A program made the translations under genes and the position numbers. From Daucus carota subsp. sativus (taxonomy: Eukaryota > Streptophyta > Magnoliopsida > Apiales > Apiaceae), in the NCBI RefSeq assembly GCF_001625215.2, contig NC_030384.2, positions 28,508,527 to 28,572,526 of the forward strand: 64,000 nt of DNA, written 5' to 3'. The notes beneath the pieces are model-generated. The model was not told where the DNA came from. It made no database searches and was given only the letters and a program-made list of their open reading frames with translations. Of the stretch, positions 62,544 through 64,000 are shown piece by piece; positions within the stretch are counted from its first letter, which is position 1, and each line of letters starts with the position of its first letter.

Positions 62544-62827
62544 TTTATTTTATATGATATTCATCCTATCTTATATGTAAATTTTATTGTATTATGTTAT
62601 ATTATATTTGAATATACTTTTATTTATTAGCTACACCCTCTGTCTCACCGAATTCCTTACATTGAGTGAAGTTTTAGTTGTTTATGATTGGTGATAATTT
62701 TTAAATTAAGCTATGTAATGTATGTTTGTCATTGGAATTCGAAGTTATGTTTAGTTAGGTCGTGGTTATTGGTTTCACGGAATGATAATTCCCTGATTAT
62801 GATCTCCATTATTAGCGTGTTTATGCT
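62544..62827 (+). repeat. Copy of HCC1 intron 2, block Q (truncated)
   Basis: From 62671 it matches HCC1 intron 2 and block P, and stops abruptly at TGTTTATGCT (62818-62827), where unrelated coding-like sequence begins. Confidence 0.85.
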
Positions 62828-63240
62828 ATGGCGACTAAGGGGAGACAAAGTGACGGTTTTACTCGCTGGAGGAACAATGGAGGTGGAACTTTCTACGAGG
62901 GGAGACATTCAAATTGGAATACCTCTTTAGATTCTAGCGGACTCAAAGAAGAATGTTTCGAGTTAGTACGCAAGAACATTGAGCGGTTAAATGAAGATGA
63001 AAAGCAACATCTTAAAACCTCGCCTGAAAGAAGCCATAATCAAGGATAACTTGAAACTTTCCAGATTTGCGATTCGAAGAATCCATTTCTTAGCTAAGCA
63101 TGTACAACGAGGGCTATTAGAAGGGGCTTTAGCAGGAGTGGAAAAGGCACCATAGGATCTACAAGACTTATTGTTAAGTAAAGGTCAAAGGAAAAGGGCA
63201 AATATTTTAAAAAAAATCAGAAGTGCTGGAGACGGTCTCT
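62828..63240 (+). pseudogene. Unrecognised frameshifted coding remnant
   Basis: From an ATG at 62828 the frame reads MATKGRQSDGFTRWRNNGGG, then LKEECFELVRKNIERLNEDE. Near 63012 a different frame takes over with protein-like text (LKPRLKEAIIKDNLKLSRF, then RRIHFLAKHVQRGLLEGALA) until stops at about 63154 and 63240. The composition is basic and helical. It could be a decayed mobile-element or other captured gene. I do not recognise it. It begins exactly at the end of the intron copy. Confidence 0.4.
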
Positions 63241-63307
63241 AGAAAGCAAAGAGAAGCTGAAAAAAGGGACCCGATGAACTTCATATGGGATCACAAAGAG
63301 TTTATTG

Positions 63308-64000
63308 TTGTGTTTCGATGCATAAAACACAGCGAAAAAAATTAAAACAATATAAATTTCAAAACCCATCGCATGATCCATGCAAAAATAAATATGTAAT
63401 TCATGGATTAGATATTTATTATAAAGTGATTTACAATTTGGTTGTCTAATGGAGGTCCAAGCTTCAATGATCACCACGTATCCCATCACGATATGATCTA
63501 CGCCTTGAAGGTATCCACAATCTTACGGAGGATGAGCGTGTACCAGCACCCGAATCTTCTTGCTCTCTCTATCTCTCTAGCTCAAAAGCTGCTAGGGTTA
63601 TGTGTATTTTTACAATATAAAAACGTAAACCCTAATCTAGGCTTAAGAGATTATATAGAGAGTGGAAAAAGAGTACTCCTAACTTTAAAATGATTTTCGA
63701 GTTATAAAAAATATGAAATTCCTAATCATATTAGACTTAGTCTTACTCAATCAACCAACAACATAATTTCAATTTATTAATTAATTCAAATTCCTTATTT
63801 ATTTAATTAATTGAGTCCCACTCAATTAATCAATAAATAATTTGAACTATTACCATTTTAATATAAATTCAAATTTATATTAAATAATCCTCCTTCATTC
63901 TTTGTGTGACCCTTAAGGTTATTATTACATTGGCAATAATTTTAATATCTTATATTAAAATTATAAACAATGAGCGGCATATAGTAATATATCATTACTA
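63308..64000. mobile_element. LTR-like block, truncated by the window edge
   Basis: Begins TGTTGTGTTTCGATGC and runs through CATGGATTAGATAT, GATCACCACGTATCCC and CGCCTTGAAGGTATCC to a CTCTCT-rich part with GCTAGGGTTATGTG. This resembles a Copia-type LTR and its transcribed region. The right end is outside the window, so neither a TSD nor the partner LTR can be checked. Confidence 0.35.

Overview
This is nuclear DNA of a flowering plant, most likely a eudicot. The genes have many short introns, the sequence is AT-rich, proteins belong to typical plant families (ACX4 acyl-CoA oxidase, GTE bromodomain protein, FBD F-box proteins), and plant transposon debris fills the gaps. I cannot resolve the species. 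Most short open frames in the window are chance frames in introns or repeats. Multi-exon models were built by hand from splice signals and protein similarity, so exon edges are predictions.

Layout. 1-8967 (minus): the 5' six exons of a tomosyn/Lgl-like WD40 gene that runs off the left edge; intron 4 holds a PIF/Harbinger-type element and an LTR-like block. 9.9-13 kb: a graveyard of gene pieces (receptor-like protein LRR remnant, an unknown coding shard, a frameshifted oleosin shard). 13.8-19.1 kb: tandem repeats, MITEs, a small B3-like gene and a clean hAT-type element with 8-bp target duplication. 19.2-24.6 kb (plus): intact ACX4, 13 exons, 437 residues. 27.0-28.1 kb (plus): single-exon GTE bromodomain/NET protein, followed by two decayed copies of ACX4 exon 11. 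30.0-33.5 kb (plus): SCO/HCC1 copper chaperone, 7 exons, 329 residues.

33.1-48.3 kb is a head-to-tail tandem duplication. Unit A (about 33145-40382) and unit B (about 40383-48320) each start in the last intron of HCC1 and carry one FBD/F-box gene on the minus strand. The unit A F-box gene is open (456 residues); the unit B copy has one in-frame TGA. Elements present in one unit and absent from the other show their empty sites: a Mutator-like element, a small hAT element and a 417-bp TIR element in A; a MITE, a mosaic plastid insertion (23S rRNA joined to psbD) and a 1842-bp solo LTR in B.

49.0-51.3 kb is a run of TIR elements separated by TA microsatellites. 52.0-53.3 kb is a tandem repeat. 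55.4-57.0 kb (minus) is a third, intact FBD/F-box gene, bracketed by a direct repeat of about 1 kb (54.0 and 61.5 kb). 58-63 kb is a patchwork that includes two copies of HCC1 intron 2. The right edge looks like a truncated LTR.

The genes do not form one pathway: ACX4 is peroxisomal beta-oxidation, HCC1 is mitochondrial cytochrome c oxidase copper delivery, GTE reads acetylated histones, the F-box proteins are probable SCF substrate receptors and the WD40 protein is probably vesicle-trafficking related. The main interest is how local duplication and element insertion built the region.
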